Of a stretch of DNA of 64,000 nt, positions 42,981-53,215 are shown piece after piece. The DNA is taken from NCBI RefSeq assembly GCF_001434915.1, contig NZ_AZEF01000032.1, positions 1 through 64,000 of the forward strand, read 5' to 3'. Under the pieces are notes generated by a model. It made no database searches and was not told the DNA's origin. It worked only from the letters and a program-made list of their open reading frames with translations. The position numbers were made by a program, and so were the translations under genes. The DNA is from Liquorilactobacillus capillatus DSM 19910. Its GTDB lineage: Bacteria > Bacillota > Bacilli > Lactobacillales > Lactobacillaceae. Within the stretch, counting starts at the first letter, position 1. Every line of letters starts with the position of its first letter.

Positions 42981-43401
42981 GATAGCAGAATTTTGGGTAT
43001 GCGTCTGGGAGATTTAAGAGAAAAGATATGTAAAAATAATTGTTGGTTTTACTTCCAGATGCCACTGTATTAATCTTTGAAGATAGAATACATTACTGAT
43101 TAGAACAGGCATGAACCTACAGCTTTTTACTTGAGTGCGACCTTCGACTGCTTAGTGTGATCTTTTAATCACTTTATGGAAAGCTATGCCGACCGAGTGA
43201 TGACAAATGTTCAAATAAAATAGCGTATCTTTCATATCTATATTCGATGGTTATGTGATATTTGAGGATAGTTTTAAAAATTAGCAATACCTATAAGACT
43301 ATGTCAGCGTAAAAAGACTAAGCATCTTCTTGGAGTTTTATAATTCTATGGGTTAGAATGTAATAAGTTAAAGCCCTTACAGACGAAAGGAGATTGATAA
43401 T
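42981..43401. other. Gene-free stretch before sodA
   Basis: About 420 bases without a supportable ORF or RNA. The only clear element is the sodA promoter near the right end; I see no tRNA-like or riboswitch-like structure. Confidence 0.5.
43330..43359 (+). promoter_or_regulatory. Candidate sodA promoter
   Basis: TTGGAG (43330-43335), 18 bases, TAGAAT (43354-43359), 42 bases before the ATG. Confidence 0.5.
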
Positions 43402-44034
43402 ATGGCATATACGCTTCCTGATTTACCATATGATTACAGTGCGTTAGAACCTTATATCGATGAGCAAACGATGCGCTTGCATCATGATAAACATCATCAG
43501 ACCTATATTAATAAGTTGAATGTAGCTTTGAAGAAACATCCCGAATTATCAGAACTTCCTGTTGATGAGTTGATGATGCAGTTAGATAGGGTACCTGAAG
43601 GTATAAAAAAAGCAGTTCGGAATAACGGTGGCGGTCACGCTAACCATACGCTTTTCTGGAAACTACTTTCGCCTCATTTTGACACTGCCCCAGAAGGAGC
43701 TCTCCTTGAGGCTATTGAGCATAAATTTGGTAGTTTTGATAAGTTTAAACAACAATTTACAGAAGCGGCTCTGAGTGTTTTTGGTTCAGGCTGGGCATGG
43801 CTTGTTAAGGACACAGCTGGAACATTGAAGATTATGACAACCGCTAATCAGGATTCGCCACTTTCCGTAGGGATGGCTCCTGTGTTAGGGCTTGATGTTT
43901 GGGAACATGCGTACTACCTAAAATATCAAAACCGCAGACCAGAATATATTGAAGCTTTCTGGCATGTTGCTAACTGGAAGGAAGCTGCACGGTTATACGA
44001 CAGCGAATTAGTCGGGATCGGTTCAGAAAGTTAA
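43402..44034 (+). CDS. sodA: Superoxide dismutase, Fe/Mn family
   Basis: A 210-residue [19 protein letters not shown] starts the protein, [10 protein letters not shown] carries the first metal His, [11 protein letters not shown] the second, and [19 protein letters not shown] gives the Asp and His ligands. The dismutase signature and length are complete. It detoxifies superoxide, likely with Mn. Many lactobacilli lack SOD and use Mn alone, so possession is a useful trait marker. An AAAGGAG ribosome site is present; the gene stands alone. Confidence 0.96.
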   Translation: MAYTLPDLPYDYSALEPYIDEQTMRLHHDKHHQTYINKLNVALKKHPELSELPVDELMMQLDRVPEGIKKAVRNNGGGHANHTLFWKLLSPHFDTAPEGALLEAIEHKFGSFDKFKQQFTEAALSVFGSGWAWLVKDTAGTLKIMTTANQDSPLSVGMAPVLGLDVWEHAYYLKYQNRRPEYIEAFWHVANWKEAARLYDSELVGIGSES

Positions 44035-44043
44035 ATAAAGCAC

Positions 44044-44072
44044 TTGCAAAAAGGCTCAAAAAGTAGTAACAT
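44044..44072 (+). promoter_or_regulatory. Promoter of the beta-glucoside operon
   Basis: TTGCAA (44044-44049), 17 bases, TAACAT (44067-44072), immediately before the RAT antiterminator sequence. Confidence 0.55.
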
Positions 44073-44085
44073 TCTAGTTGTCGAA

Positions 44086-44118
44086 GGATTGTTACCGCTG
44101 TCATAAGTGGGTAAAACC
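44086..44118 (+). promoter_or_regulatory. RAT (ribonucleic antiterminator), first copy
   Basis: GGATTGTTACCGC...GGTAAAACC is the LicT/BglG-binding RAT, overlapping the 5' arm of the terminator that follows (from 44114). Binding of active LicT/BglG would stop terminator formation. Confidence 0.85.
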
Positions 44119-44182
44119 TGTCACGAATTGTAGTTATAGACTAGTAATAGTTTATATAGCAATTTGTGTACAGGTTTTTTTA
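44114..44182 (+). terminator. RAT-controlled terminator before bglG
   Basis: AAACCTGT-CACGAATTG pairs with CAATTTGTG-TACAGGTTT and is followed by TTTTTT. The 5' arm is shared with the RAT sequence. Confidence 0.8.
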
Positions 44183-44204
44183 CATCATTGTCTGGGGAGA
44201 AGCT

Positions 44205-45071
44205 ATGAAGGTTAAGCAGGTTTTCAATAATAATGTTCTTTTAGCGAGTCAAGGCGGACAGGAGGTCGTACTGGTTGGGCGTGGGATCGGGTTTAAACAG
44301 AGACCAGGAATGCCTATTGAAAGAGAGAAGGTCAGTCAAGTCTTTGCACCAACTGATGATAAATGGTTTACACTGTTTCACGATTTGATTCAAAATATCG
44401 CACCTGATTATTTGGAACTGTCAGCAGGGATTATTAAACAGGCTGAGGAAATGCTGCATACAAAGTTCAATGATTATCTTTTGATCTCATTAACTGATCA
44501 TTTGGATTTTGCAGTTACCAGATATAAGCAGAAGATCCAGATTCATAATGAGATATTGTGGGAGATAAAAAACTACTATCCGAATGAATATCAAGCTGCT
44601 GCAGCGGCTTTGAAGATGGTAGAACAGCATTTGAAGATACGGCTGCCAGAGGATGAAGCAGGTTTTATTGCGATCAAGTTTCTTGAGAGCAGTATCGATC
44701 ATCCGCAAAGCAGTGGAACTGTTAAAATAACGAAACTGATTGGAGATATTGTTCAAATTATTCAATATCAGTTACAGTTAAAGTTGGATCCAGATACGAT
44801 GAGCTACAGACGCTTTCTAGTTCATGTTCGCTTTTTGGCAGAGCGAATCTTGCAGAAGAAAATTAATAAAGCTGGCAGTGATGATGAGTTTTTATTTCAA
44901 CATGTAGTAAAAAAATATCCGGCTTCATATGAATGTACTAAAAAAGTAACCGTCTTTATCAGTAAACAGATGCAAGTTAAGCTTTCGGTAAATGAACAGA
45001 TCTATTTGACCATACACATTCAGCGGATCCTGGATGATCTTAATAAAAAAACTACACAAAAGGGATTGTAA
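44205..45071 (+). CDS. bglG: BglG/LicT-family transcriptional antiterminator
   Basis: A 288-residue antiterminator. The RNA-binding CAT domain is residues 1-55 (KVKQVFNNNVLLASQGGQEVVLVGRGIGF), followed by PRD1 (about 65-170) and PRD2 (about 175-285), each with regulatory His. Phosphorylation by PTS proteins sets its activity. ATG 44205 has GGGGAG upstream; a longer frame to 44166 overlaps the terminator. It autoregulates through the first RAT, and a second RAT overlaps its stop codon. Confidence 0.95.
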   Translation: MKVKQVFNNNVLLASQGGQEVVLVGRGIGFKQRPGMPIEREKVSQVFAPTDDKWFTLFHDLIQNIAPDYLELSAGIIKQAEEMLHTKFNDYLLISLTDHLDFAVTRYKQKIQIHNEILWEIKNYYPNEYQAAAAALKMVEQHLKIRLPEDEAGFIAIKFLESSIDHPQSSGTVKITKLIGDIVQIIQYQLQLKLDPDTMSYRRFLVHVRFLAERILQKKINKAGSDDEFLFQHVVKKYPASYECTKKVTVFISKQMQVKLSVNEQIYLTIHIQRILDDLNKKTTQKGL

Positions 45072-45091
45072 CTATTAGATTAGGCAAAACC
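45063..45091 (+). promoter_or_regulatory. RAT, second copy (between bglG and bglF)
   Basis: GGATTGTAACTATTAGATTA-GGCAAAACC matches the RAT layout and overlaps the stop codon of bglG (GGA TTG TAA). It controls the terminator at 45086-45155, so bglF-bglA expression also needs active BglG. Confidence 0.75.
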
Positions 45092-45155
45092 CAAGTCGAT
45101 ATGAGCTTCAGACTTTACTAGTCTGAGCTTGATATCGACTTGGGTTTTTGTTTTA
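45086..45155 (+). terminator. RAT-controlled terminator before bglF
   Basis: A long stem: AAACCCAAGTCGATAT on the left against ATATCGACTTGGGTTT on the right, plus an inner GCTTCAGAC/GTCTGAGC helix, then TTTTTGTTTT. Its 5' base overlaps the second RAT. Confidence 0.85.
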
Positions 45156-45179
45156 AAAATAATTTTAGGGGTGAACAAA

Positions 45180-47000
45180 ATGGATTATGAAAAATTAGCA
45201 ACTGATATTGTGAAAAATATTGGTGGAAAAGAGAACATCAACACTGCCTGGCATTGTGCAACTCGTTTACGGTTTAAATTAAAGGATGAGTCGAAGGCTA
45301 AGACCGCGGAAATCGAAAATTTGGACGGAGTAATTACAGTCGTTCAATCAGCTGGACAATATCAAGTCGTTGTTGGGAACGCAGTTGCAAATGTTTTTGA
45401 GGCTATAGCTAGGCAGACTGGCTTAGATAATGAAGAGCAAAAAACACAACCGCAGGAAAAAGAGACCAATCTCGTTAATCGCTTTATAGCCTTTATTTCA
45501 GGGACTTTCACACCATTTCTAGGTGCAATGGCGGGTGCTGGGATTTTGAAAGGCCTGCTGGCATTATTTGTAGCTCTCAATTGGATGAGTGCAACAAGTG
45601 GTACCTATGAGATCTTGTACGCCGCTGGTGATTCATTATTTAACTTCTTACCGATTTTCTTAGCCTTCACGGCTGCTAAGCGACTAAATGTCAATCAATA
45701 TGTTGCGGTGGCTCTAGCGGCATCACTAGTCTATCCAACACTGGTCGCCACAGCAACAAAAGCACAAACACTGCATTTCATCGGAATCCCGGTGGTCCCA
45801 ACAACTTATACTTCATCGGTCATCCCGATTCTTTTAGCCGTCTGGATCTTATCCTTTATTGAACCGGTTTTGAATAATATTTTTCCAGAAGCAGTGCGCA
45901 ATATTTTTACACCGTTGTTTTCGTTAGCAATTATGGTGCCTTTAACAATGATCGTGGTTGGGCCGCTGGGGTCCTCCGTGGGAAATGTTTTATCAACGAT
46001 GGTTACGTCAATCTATAACTTCGCACCCGCATTAGCAGGTGCGATCATGGGTGCTTTCTGGCAAGTCTTTGTTATCTTCGGAGTTCATTGGACTTTTGTT
46101 CCTGTGATGATGAACAACTTGGGTAAAATGGGTTATGATCCACTGCTACCAATCTTATGTGCAGCTGTTATTTCACAGGCTGGAGCAGCTTTAGGGATAT
46201 TCTTGAAAACAAAAGATAAAAAACAAAAAGCTTTAGCTGGTTCAGGTGTTATCACAGGAATCTTTGGAATTACTGAACCAATTATTTATGGTTTAACTTT
46301 GAAATTGAAACGACCATTTATTTACGCCGTTATTTCTGGTGGAATTGGTGGTGCGATTATTGGGGGCTTCCAAGTTAGAGCGAGTTCATTTACATTGCCA
46401 AGTTTGCTGGCTATTCCAACTTACCTTGGTAAAGGTTTCATTGGCTCTATAATTGGAATTGCAGTATCATTTGTTTTAGGTGCAGTTTTGACCTACTTCT
46501 TTGGGTTAAGCAAGAGCCAAGCTGTGGCAGAAGAAATGGATGGGGAAACTGAAAAATTACTGGCACCTGTTCAAGGAACTCTTATTCCGTTAACAAGTGT
46601 TAACGATGAAGTATTTGCATCAGAGGCAATGGGCAAGGGGATCGCGATCGTCCCAACGGATAACAAAGTCGTTTCACCGGTCAGTGGGACAATTAGTGCC
46701 GTTTATCCAACAGGGCATGCGATTGGAATTATTTCAGACCAAGGCGCGGAGATCTTGATCCATATTGGGATCAATACAGTTAAACTTAATGGGAAGTACT
46801 TTGAAACAAAGGTCAAACAAGAACAGCGAGTTGACCAAGGTGACGAATTACTGGCCTTTGATCCTGCTAAGATCAAGGAAGCTGGTTATGATAATACAGT
46901 GATGATGATCGTGACAAACACCAAACAGTATGAAGTTATTAGTACGCAAGAAACAGCTGCTGAGCATAACACTGTTTTGACGCTGCAATTATTAAAATAA
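45180..47000 (+). CDS. bglF: PTS beta-glucoside transporter subunit IIBCA
   Basis: A 606-residue PTS permease in order EIIB-EIIC-EIIA. EIIB (1-85) carries the phosphorylation Cys in NTAWHCATRLRFKL, EIIC (about 105-460) has eight to ten membrane spans with GIFGITEPIIYGLTLKLKRP, and EIIA (about 470-606) has the active His in AEILIHIGINTVKLNG. ATG 45180 follows AGGGGTG; a longer frame to 45129 runs through the terminator. It imports and phosphorylates aryl- or disaccharide beta-glucosides and also inactivates BglG when the sugar is absent. Confidence 0.95.
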   Translation: MDYEKLATDIVKNIGGKENINTAWHCATRLRFKLKDESKAKTAEIENLDGVITVVQSAGQYQVVVGNAVANVFEAIARQTGLDNEEQKTQPQEKETNLVNRFIAFISGTFTPFLGAMAGAGILKGLLALFVALNWMSATSGTYEILYAAGDSLFNFLPIFLAFTAAKRLNVNQYVAVALAASLVYPTLVATATKAQTLHFIGIPVVPTTYTSSVIPILLAVWILSFIEPVLNNIFPEAVRNIFTPLFSLAIMVPLTMIVVGPLGSSVGNVLSTMVTSIYNFAPALAGAIMGAFWQVFVIFGVHWTFVPVMMNNLGKMGYDPLLPILCAAVISQAGAALGIFLKTKDKKQKALAGSGVITGIFGITEPIIYGLTLKLKRPFIYAVISGGIGGAIIGGFQVRASSFTLPSLLAIPTYLGKGFIGSIIGIAVSFVLGAVLTYFFGLSKSQAVAEEMDGETEKLLAPVQGTLIPLTSVNDEVFASEAMGKGIAIVPTDNKVVSPVSGTISAVYPTGHAIGIISDQGAEILIHIGINTVKLNGKYFETKVKQEQRVDQGDELLAFDPAKIKEAGYDNTVMMIVTNTKQYEVISTQETAAEHNTVLTLQLLK

Positions 47001-47011
47001 AAAAGTTTTAA

Positions 47012-48487
<1,476 letters not shown>

Positions 48488-48500
48488 GTAACATAACAAG

Positions 48501-48590
48501 AAAAAGTATGACATGTGTCAGTGAGGTTTGAGAGTTGGTTTACACTTACTTCTCAAAATTACGACTTATGGACATGCTTTTTTTGTTATT
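48501..48590 (+). terminator. Terminator after the bgl operon
   Basis: AAAAAGTATG pairs with CATGCTTTTT around an inner TTTGAGA/TCTCAAA helix, followed by TTTTTTTG. Confidence 0.55.
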
Positions 48591-48674
48591 AATATTTCTA
48601 GCATTCATTGGATAATAGTGGTTCGGTTACCAATAAAGAATTTAAAGTTGATAGCGACTTGTTATACAATTAAG

Positions 48675-48705
48675 CTTGTTAGCGAAGTAGTGTGGTTTTC
48701 TATAA
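48675..48705 (+). promoter_or_regulatory. Candidate promoter of sbcDC
   Basis: TTGTTA (48675-48680) and TATAAT (48700-48705) with a 19-base gap, 43 bases before the sbcD ATG. Confidence 0.4.
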
Positions 48706-48747
48706 TTAAATTTAAAAAAATCAAAAACTGAAGGGAAACAGTAAAAT

Positions 48748-49881
48748 ATGCGTATTTTACATACAGCTGACTGGCATATCGGTCGGCGGTTACATGGTTT
48801 TGACCTAACTAAGGAACAAAACCATGCGTTTGAACAAATTGAACAGATCGCCTTGGATGAACACGTTGATGGGATAATTATGGCAGGTGATTTATATGAT
48901 CGCAGTATGCCATCTGAAGCAGCGGTCGCGCAGTTGAATCAGATGCTGCAGCAGTTGAATTTAGTTGATAAAGTACCACTTTATGCTATTTCTGGCAATC
49001 ATGACAGTGCTATTCGCCTTTCAACTGGGACACCCTGGTTTAAAAGTACGCAGTTTTACATGTATACCCGTTTGGAACAAGCCTTTAAGCCTGTTGAACT
49101 GCCGGATACACAACTCTTCTTACTACCGTATTTTGAACCTTTTGCTGCACAGCAATATTTCAATGACGATAGTTTACAGCATTTAGAGCAGGCGATTGTA
49201 CCAATCGTTGCTAAGATGAAGACCTTGTTTGATCCCAATAAAAAACATCTTTTAGTCGCGCATTTTTTTGTAGCTGGCAGCGCGACTACCGATTCAGAAA
49301 CGCAGTTGAAGGTCGGCGGTTTAGCAGCTGTTCCGGCTGGATTATTAAAAGATTTCGATTATGTCGCGCTAGGACATTTACATGGTAAGAATGCTCTACA
49401 TGCTAAGAATGCACGTTACAGTGGTTCACCGCTAAAGTTTTCTTTGTCGGAAACTAAGCAGGAAAAAGGAGTCTTTATTGTTGATACGGAACCTTTCAAA
49501 ATAACATTCAAGCCATTGACACCGCTTAAAAACGTTCAACAATTAACAGAATACTTTGAAACATTAGAAGATAAAGATTTCTATAAAGACTTACAGTTAG
49601 ACAATTACTTTGGAATAACATTAAAAGACCGCAAACCGATTCCGAATGTCATGGCACGACTGCGTGAGATATATCCTAACATTATCGCGCTTAATCGTGC
49701 AGATGGGTATGAAACTAATGTCGAAGGTTCAGGTGAGAGTGGCAAACAGATCCGGCAAAAGGATCCAATTGAGCTATTAAGTGATTTTTATAAACAAGTT
49801 GCCAAAGATGATTTATCACCGCAGCAAATCAAATGGGCGCAGGAAGCATTAAAAATCGCTGCTAAAAGGGAGTCTAAATAG
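48748..49881 (+). CDS. sbcD: Exonuclease SbcD
   Basis: A 377-residue calcineurin-type nuclease. HTADWHIGRRLHG, DGIIMAGDLYDRSMPS, AISGNHDSAIRLS and DYVALGHLHGKN are the phosphoesterase metal motifs in order. With SbcC it cleaves DNA hairpins and protein-blocked ends (Mre11-Rad50 type). The stop TAG shares one base with the GTG start of sbcC, so the complex is made stoichiometrically. Confidence 0.96.
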   Translation: MRILHTADWHIGRRLHGFDLTKEQNHAFEQIEQIALDEHVDGIIMAGDLYDRSMPSEAAVAQLNQMLQQLNLVDKVPLYAISGNHDSAIRLSTGTPWFKSTQFYMYTRLEQAFKPVELPDTQLFLLPYFEPFAAQQYFNDDSLQHLEQAIVPIVAKMKTLFDPNKKHLLVAHFFVAGSATTDSETQLKVGGLAAVPAGLLKDFDYVALGHLHGKNALHAKNARYSGSPLKFSLSETKQEKGVFIVDTEPFKITFKPLTPLKNVQQLTEYFETLEDKDFYKDLQLDNYFGITLKDRKPIPNVMARLREIYPNIIALNRADGYETNVEGSGESGKQIRQKDPIELLSDFYKQVAKDDLSPQQIKWAQEALKIAAKRESK

Positions 49882-52800
49882 TGAAACCAGCTAAATTAAT
49901 ACTTAAAAATTTTGGACCGTATGAGGATGAGACGATTGATTTCACTAAGTTTGATGAAGCATCAATTTTCTTGATCGCGGGGAAAACCGGTAGTGGGAAA
50001 ACGACTATTTTTGATGCACTGACGTTCGCTCTATATGGTTGCAGCGCTAGCGATGATCGGACACCGCAAAGTATGCGCTCGGATTTTGCGGACACTAGAA
50101 CAGCGACTGAGGTAACGTTATTATTTGAACATCAGGGACAAACCTATCGGATTGTTCGTCGTCCAAAACAAGAATTAGATAAAGAACGAGGAACTGGGAC
50201 TAAGATCTTTGAAAGCAAAGGGCGACTTGAGATCTTTAAAGCGGGAGAGAAGCTCGCTGAAATTACTAAGATGCGGGATATCAATCTTAAATTACTAGAT
50301 ATTTTACAAATCAGCCGTGAACAGTTTGTTCAAATCGTCTTATTGCCACAAGGAGAATTTCGACGGTTCTTGACGGCATCTAGTTCAGATAAGGAAGACG
50401 TTTTACGCAAGATTTTCCGAACACAGCTTTATCAAAGATGGAGTGATACGCTGAAGGAGATGCTCAAAAAACAGACTACTAAGACTAAGGATGCTAAGCA
50501 TGCTATCGATGGTGATTTGGCAAAAGTAGTCTGGTTGGATCCTGTACCAGTTAATATTAAAGAACGTAGTATTAATGATCAGATAGCGACTCTATCGCAG
50601 CAGCAAACCCAAGCCAATATAGTGTTAAAGAACTTAGACGAAGAACGACGATCTATTCAAAAACATTATGCAGATGCTAGTCAAAAGTTTCACGCGGCAG
50701 CTGAGATGAACCAACAGATCACGCAGTTAGCCGTGAAACGGCAGCAACAGGAAACTTTAAAAGCACAGCAAGTGCAGTATGATCAGTTAGGTGAGCAAGC
50801 GGCTAACTTGAAATGGGCAAAAGATTTGAAACCCAAGTATGTTCAATTTCAGGAAATGCAAGGTGAGATTTCCAAAAACGAACATCAACTAGAAAAAACT
50901 GTGGGCGAAATGCATGTTCAAATGAATTGCCATGAAAAGCAGACCCAGCAGCAGGAACAGTTGCAGGTTCAAAAGCCGCAACAGGATCGACGACTTAAGC
51001 AAAAGTCAGTGCTTGAAGAGCAACGACCGATATTTAAGCGGATGTATGAGCTGCAGGACCAACTTAAACAAGCAGAAACTAATGTTGCTAAGGTTGAACA
51101 GCGACTTAAGACTAAGGAAGAGAAGGTAGCAGCTTTAGAGAAACAAAGTGAACAGATCACAGAAAAACTGAATCAAGTTATGGGGCTGACGGAACAGCTC
51201 AACCAGCTAACCCAGACGTTTAAGGTTTTAAAAACTGCAGCGAAACAGTTAGCTAAATTAAACCAGGAACAGCAGGCTAATAATGAATTAAAGGTTAGGC
51301 TTGGGCAAAATAGCCGTGACTTGCACGAATTGACGACGCGCGTAGAACAAATGCAGAATAAATATACCACTTTACGTAGCGATTGGTTAAGTAATCAAAT
51401 CGTGAATTTAGTTAAGCAACTAAAACCAGGGACACCTTGTCCGGTTTGTGGGAGTACAGCTCATCCCAACCCTGCCCATATCGCTGACCTGCCCAGTGTC
51501 AGTGATGATGATATCAAAGCTGCGGAAACACAGCTACAGCAGTTGCAGAACCAGCAAGCAGCTGCTAAGACTAAACTCAGTGAAGAAGTTAAGCAAGCTG
51601 CTAAACAAGAAGACCAATTAGCAAGTGCTTTTAAAGAATTTACGGCTGAACTAATTGTGGAACAAGTTTTACAAGAAATACCAGCTGACCTAGAGACTGT
51701 TAGTCAACAGGTCGCCACCGAGACCAGTAGAAATATCGCTGAACGAACTGAACTTCAAAAGCAGCAGGCTGATTTAAAAGCCGAGCAGGAGCAACAAGGA
51801 CAGATTAAAGAGGCCTTAGATCAATTGAAGCCAGAGGTCGCTCAGTTAAAGCATGATTGCCAAAATGAACAGGTTAGACAACAAAAGTACGCAGTTAAAC
51901 TGGAGGATGCGACGCATAGTTTGCCCAGTAAGTTTAGTGATTTAACTGCTTTGAATCAGCATTTAGACAAAATTAAACAAGCAATTGACAGTTATGACCG
52001 AGAAGTTGACCTTAATCGTGCCCAACTGGAAGAGACTAAACAGACGCAGGCAGCTTTACAGGCAACCAAAAGTAGTTTGGAACAACAGTTAAAACAGGTT
52101 AAGGGAAAAATGAAAACTGTTAAAAATGAACTAACGACAGCTATTTCAAAACGGTTTGGAACAAGTAGCTGGGAGCCACTGCAGTGTTTAATACCTCAAG
52201 AAGACCAACTAGCTGATTTGCAGCAGCAGATTAATGATTATCAAGAGCAGTTAAAAAAGAATGAAACTACGATTTCAACGTATGAACAAATCGTGGGCGA
52301 TCATCAGTTGATTGATCTAGATGAGGAACAAACCAAACTTCAACAGCTTGACCAAGTCCAAGAGCAGCTACGGGCTCAATATGAGAAAAAATACAAGCAG
52401 ACTTTGCTGAATGACGAATTATTAAAACGGGTCAAGGAAAATGATCACGCTATTCATGCCCAACAAGAGAAGATCAACCAGCTTCAACTCTTAGTTGAAA
52501 CAGTGAATGGAAGTGGGGATGCCAAATTAGGTTTAGAGCGTTATGTCTTACAGGCACAGCTAAAAGAAATTCTTAAAGTGGCCAATCAGCATTTGAAGCA
52601 GTTAAGTTCTGGACGCTATGCTATGCATTTACACAAAGAGGCTGGAGCCTACCAGAAAAATACGGGGCTTGAAATTGATGTTTATGACGATAATGTTGGT
52701 CAGGTACGAAGTGTTCATACCCTTTCCGGAGGAGAGAGCTTTATTGCCGCGCTGAGCTTGGCACTTGCACTGGGTGAAGTAATTCAAAATGAGTCAGGTG

Positions 52801-53018
52801 GGATCAGTATTGACACCTTATTTGTTGATGAGGGATTTGGTTCACTCGACCAAGACTCGCTTTCAATGGCAATGGCGGCTTTAGAGAATATTGAGAGCCA
52901 TAACCGAATGATTGGTATTATTAGTCATGTTACAATGTTGCAGGAACAGATCTCCTATCAGATCCAAGTACAGACGCAAGGTCAAGGGAAAAGTTGTGCT
53001 AAGATTATTGCCCCATAG
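49881..53018 (+). CDS. sbcC: Exonuclease SbcC (Rad50-like)
   Basis: A 1,045-residue SMC-like ATPase. Walker A GKTGSGKTTIFDALTFALYG lies near residue 35, long coiled coils run from about 200 to 510 and 560 to 890, the zinc hook CPVCG lies between them (near residue 516), and the C-terminal lobe carries the signature LSGGESFIAALSLALAL and Walker B FVDEGFGSLD. It starts with GTG overlapping sbcD. Length and organisation are typical of the lactobacillar family. Confidence 0.96.
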   Translation: MKPAKLILKNFGPYEDETIDFTKFDEASIFLIAGKTGSGKTTIFDALTFALYGCSASDDRTPQSMRSDFADTRTATEVTLLFEHQGQTYRIVRRPKQELDKERGTGTKIFESKGRLEIFKAGEKLAEITKMRDINLKLLDILQISREQFVQIVLLPQGEFRRFLTASSSDKEDVLRKIFRTQLYQRWSDTLKEMLKKQTTKTKDAKHAIDGDLAKVVWLDPVPVNIKERSINDQIATLSQQQTQANIVLKNLDEERRSIQKHYADASQKFHAAAEMNQQITQLAVKRQQQETLKAQQVQYDQLGEQAANLKWAKDLKPKYVQFQEMQGEISKNEHQLEKTVGEMHVQMNCHEKQTQQQEQLQVQKPQQDRRLKQKSVLEEQRPIFKRMYELQDQLKQAETNVAKVEQRLKTKEEKVAALEKQSEQITEKLNQVMGLTEQLNQLTQTFKVLKTAAKQLAKLNQEQQANNELKVRLGQNSRDLHELTTRVEQMQNKYTTLRSDWLSNQIVNLVKQLKPGTPCPVCGSTAHPNPAHIADLPSVSDDDIKAAETQLQQLQNQQAAAKTKLSEEVKQAAKQEDQLASAFKEFTAELIVEQVLQEIPADLETVSQQVATETSRNIAERTELQKQQADLKAEQEQQGQIKEALDQLKPEVAQLKHDCQNEQVRQQKYAVKLEDATHSLPSKFSDLTALNQHLDKIKQAIDSYDREVDLNRAQLEETKQTQAALQATKSSLEQQLKQVKGKMKTVKNELTTAISKRFGTSSWEPLQCLIPQEDQLADLQQQINDYQEQLKKNETTISTYEQIVGDHQLIDLDEEQTKLQQLDQVQEQLRAQYEKKYKQTLLNDELLKRVKENDHAIHAQQEKINQLQLLVETVNGSGDAKLGLERYVLQAQLKEILKVANQHLKQLSSGRYAMHLHKEAGAYQKNTGLEIDVYDDNVGQVRSVHTLSGGESFIAALSLALALGEVIQNESGGISIDTLFVDEGFGSLDQDSLSMAMAALENIESHNRMIGIISHVTMLQEQISYQIQVQTQGQGKSCAKIIAP

Positions 53019-53215
53019 GTAAGGAACTAATTCAAAAAACTGCTCTAAGCTACTTGCTATTGCCTAACTTTTTGTTTCGTATCTTGCTCTTGTGGCTTAA
53101 ATGGCATTATGATAATGTTTATTTGATATGGGGATAAAAAATGGGGATTAGGTACCTAGGGAATATGCGGAAAAACCGTTGATCTTAGGTCCGGAATGTG
53201 GAGTGGATTTATTTT

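Noticed and set aside
42981-43401. A tRNA or riboswitch before sodA
   Set aside because: No cloverleaf, T-box or purine/SAM-type conserved sequence could be found.
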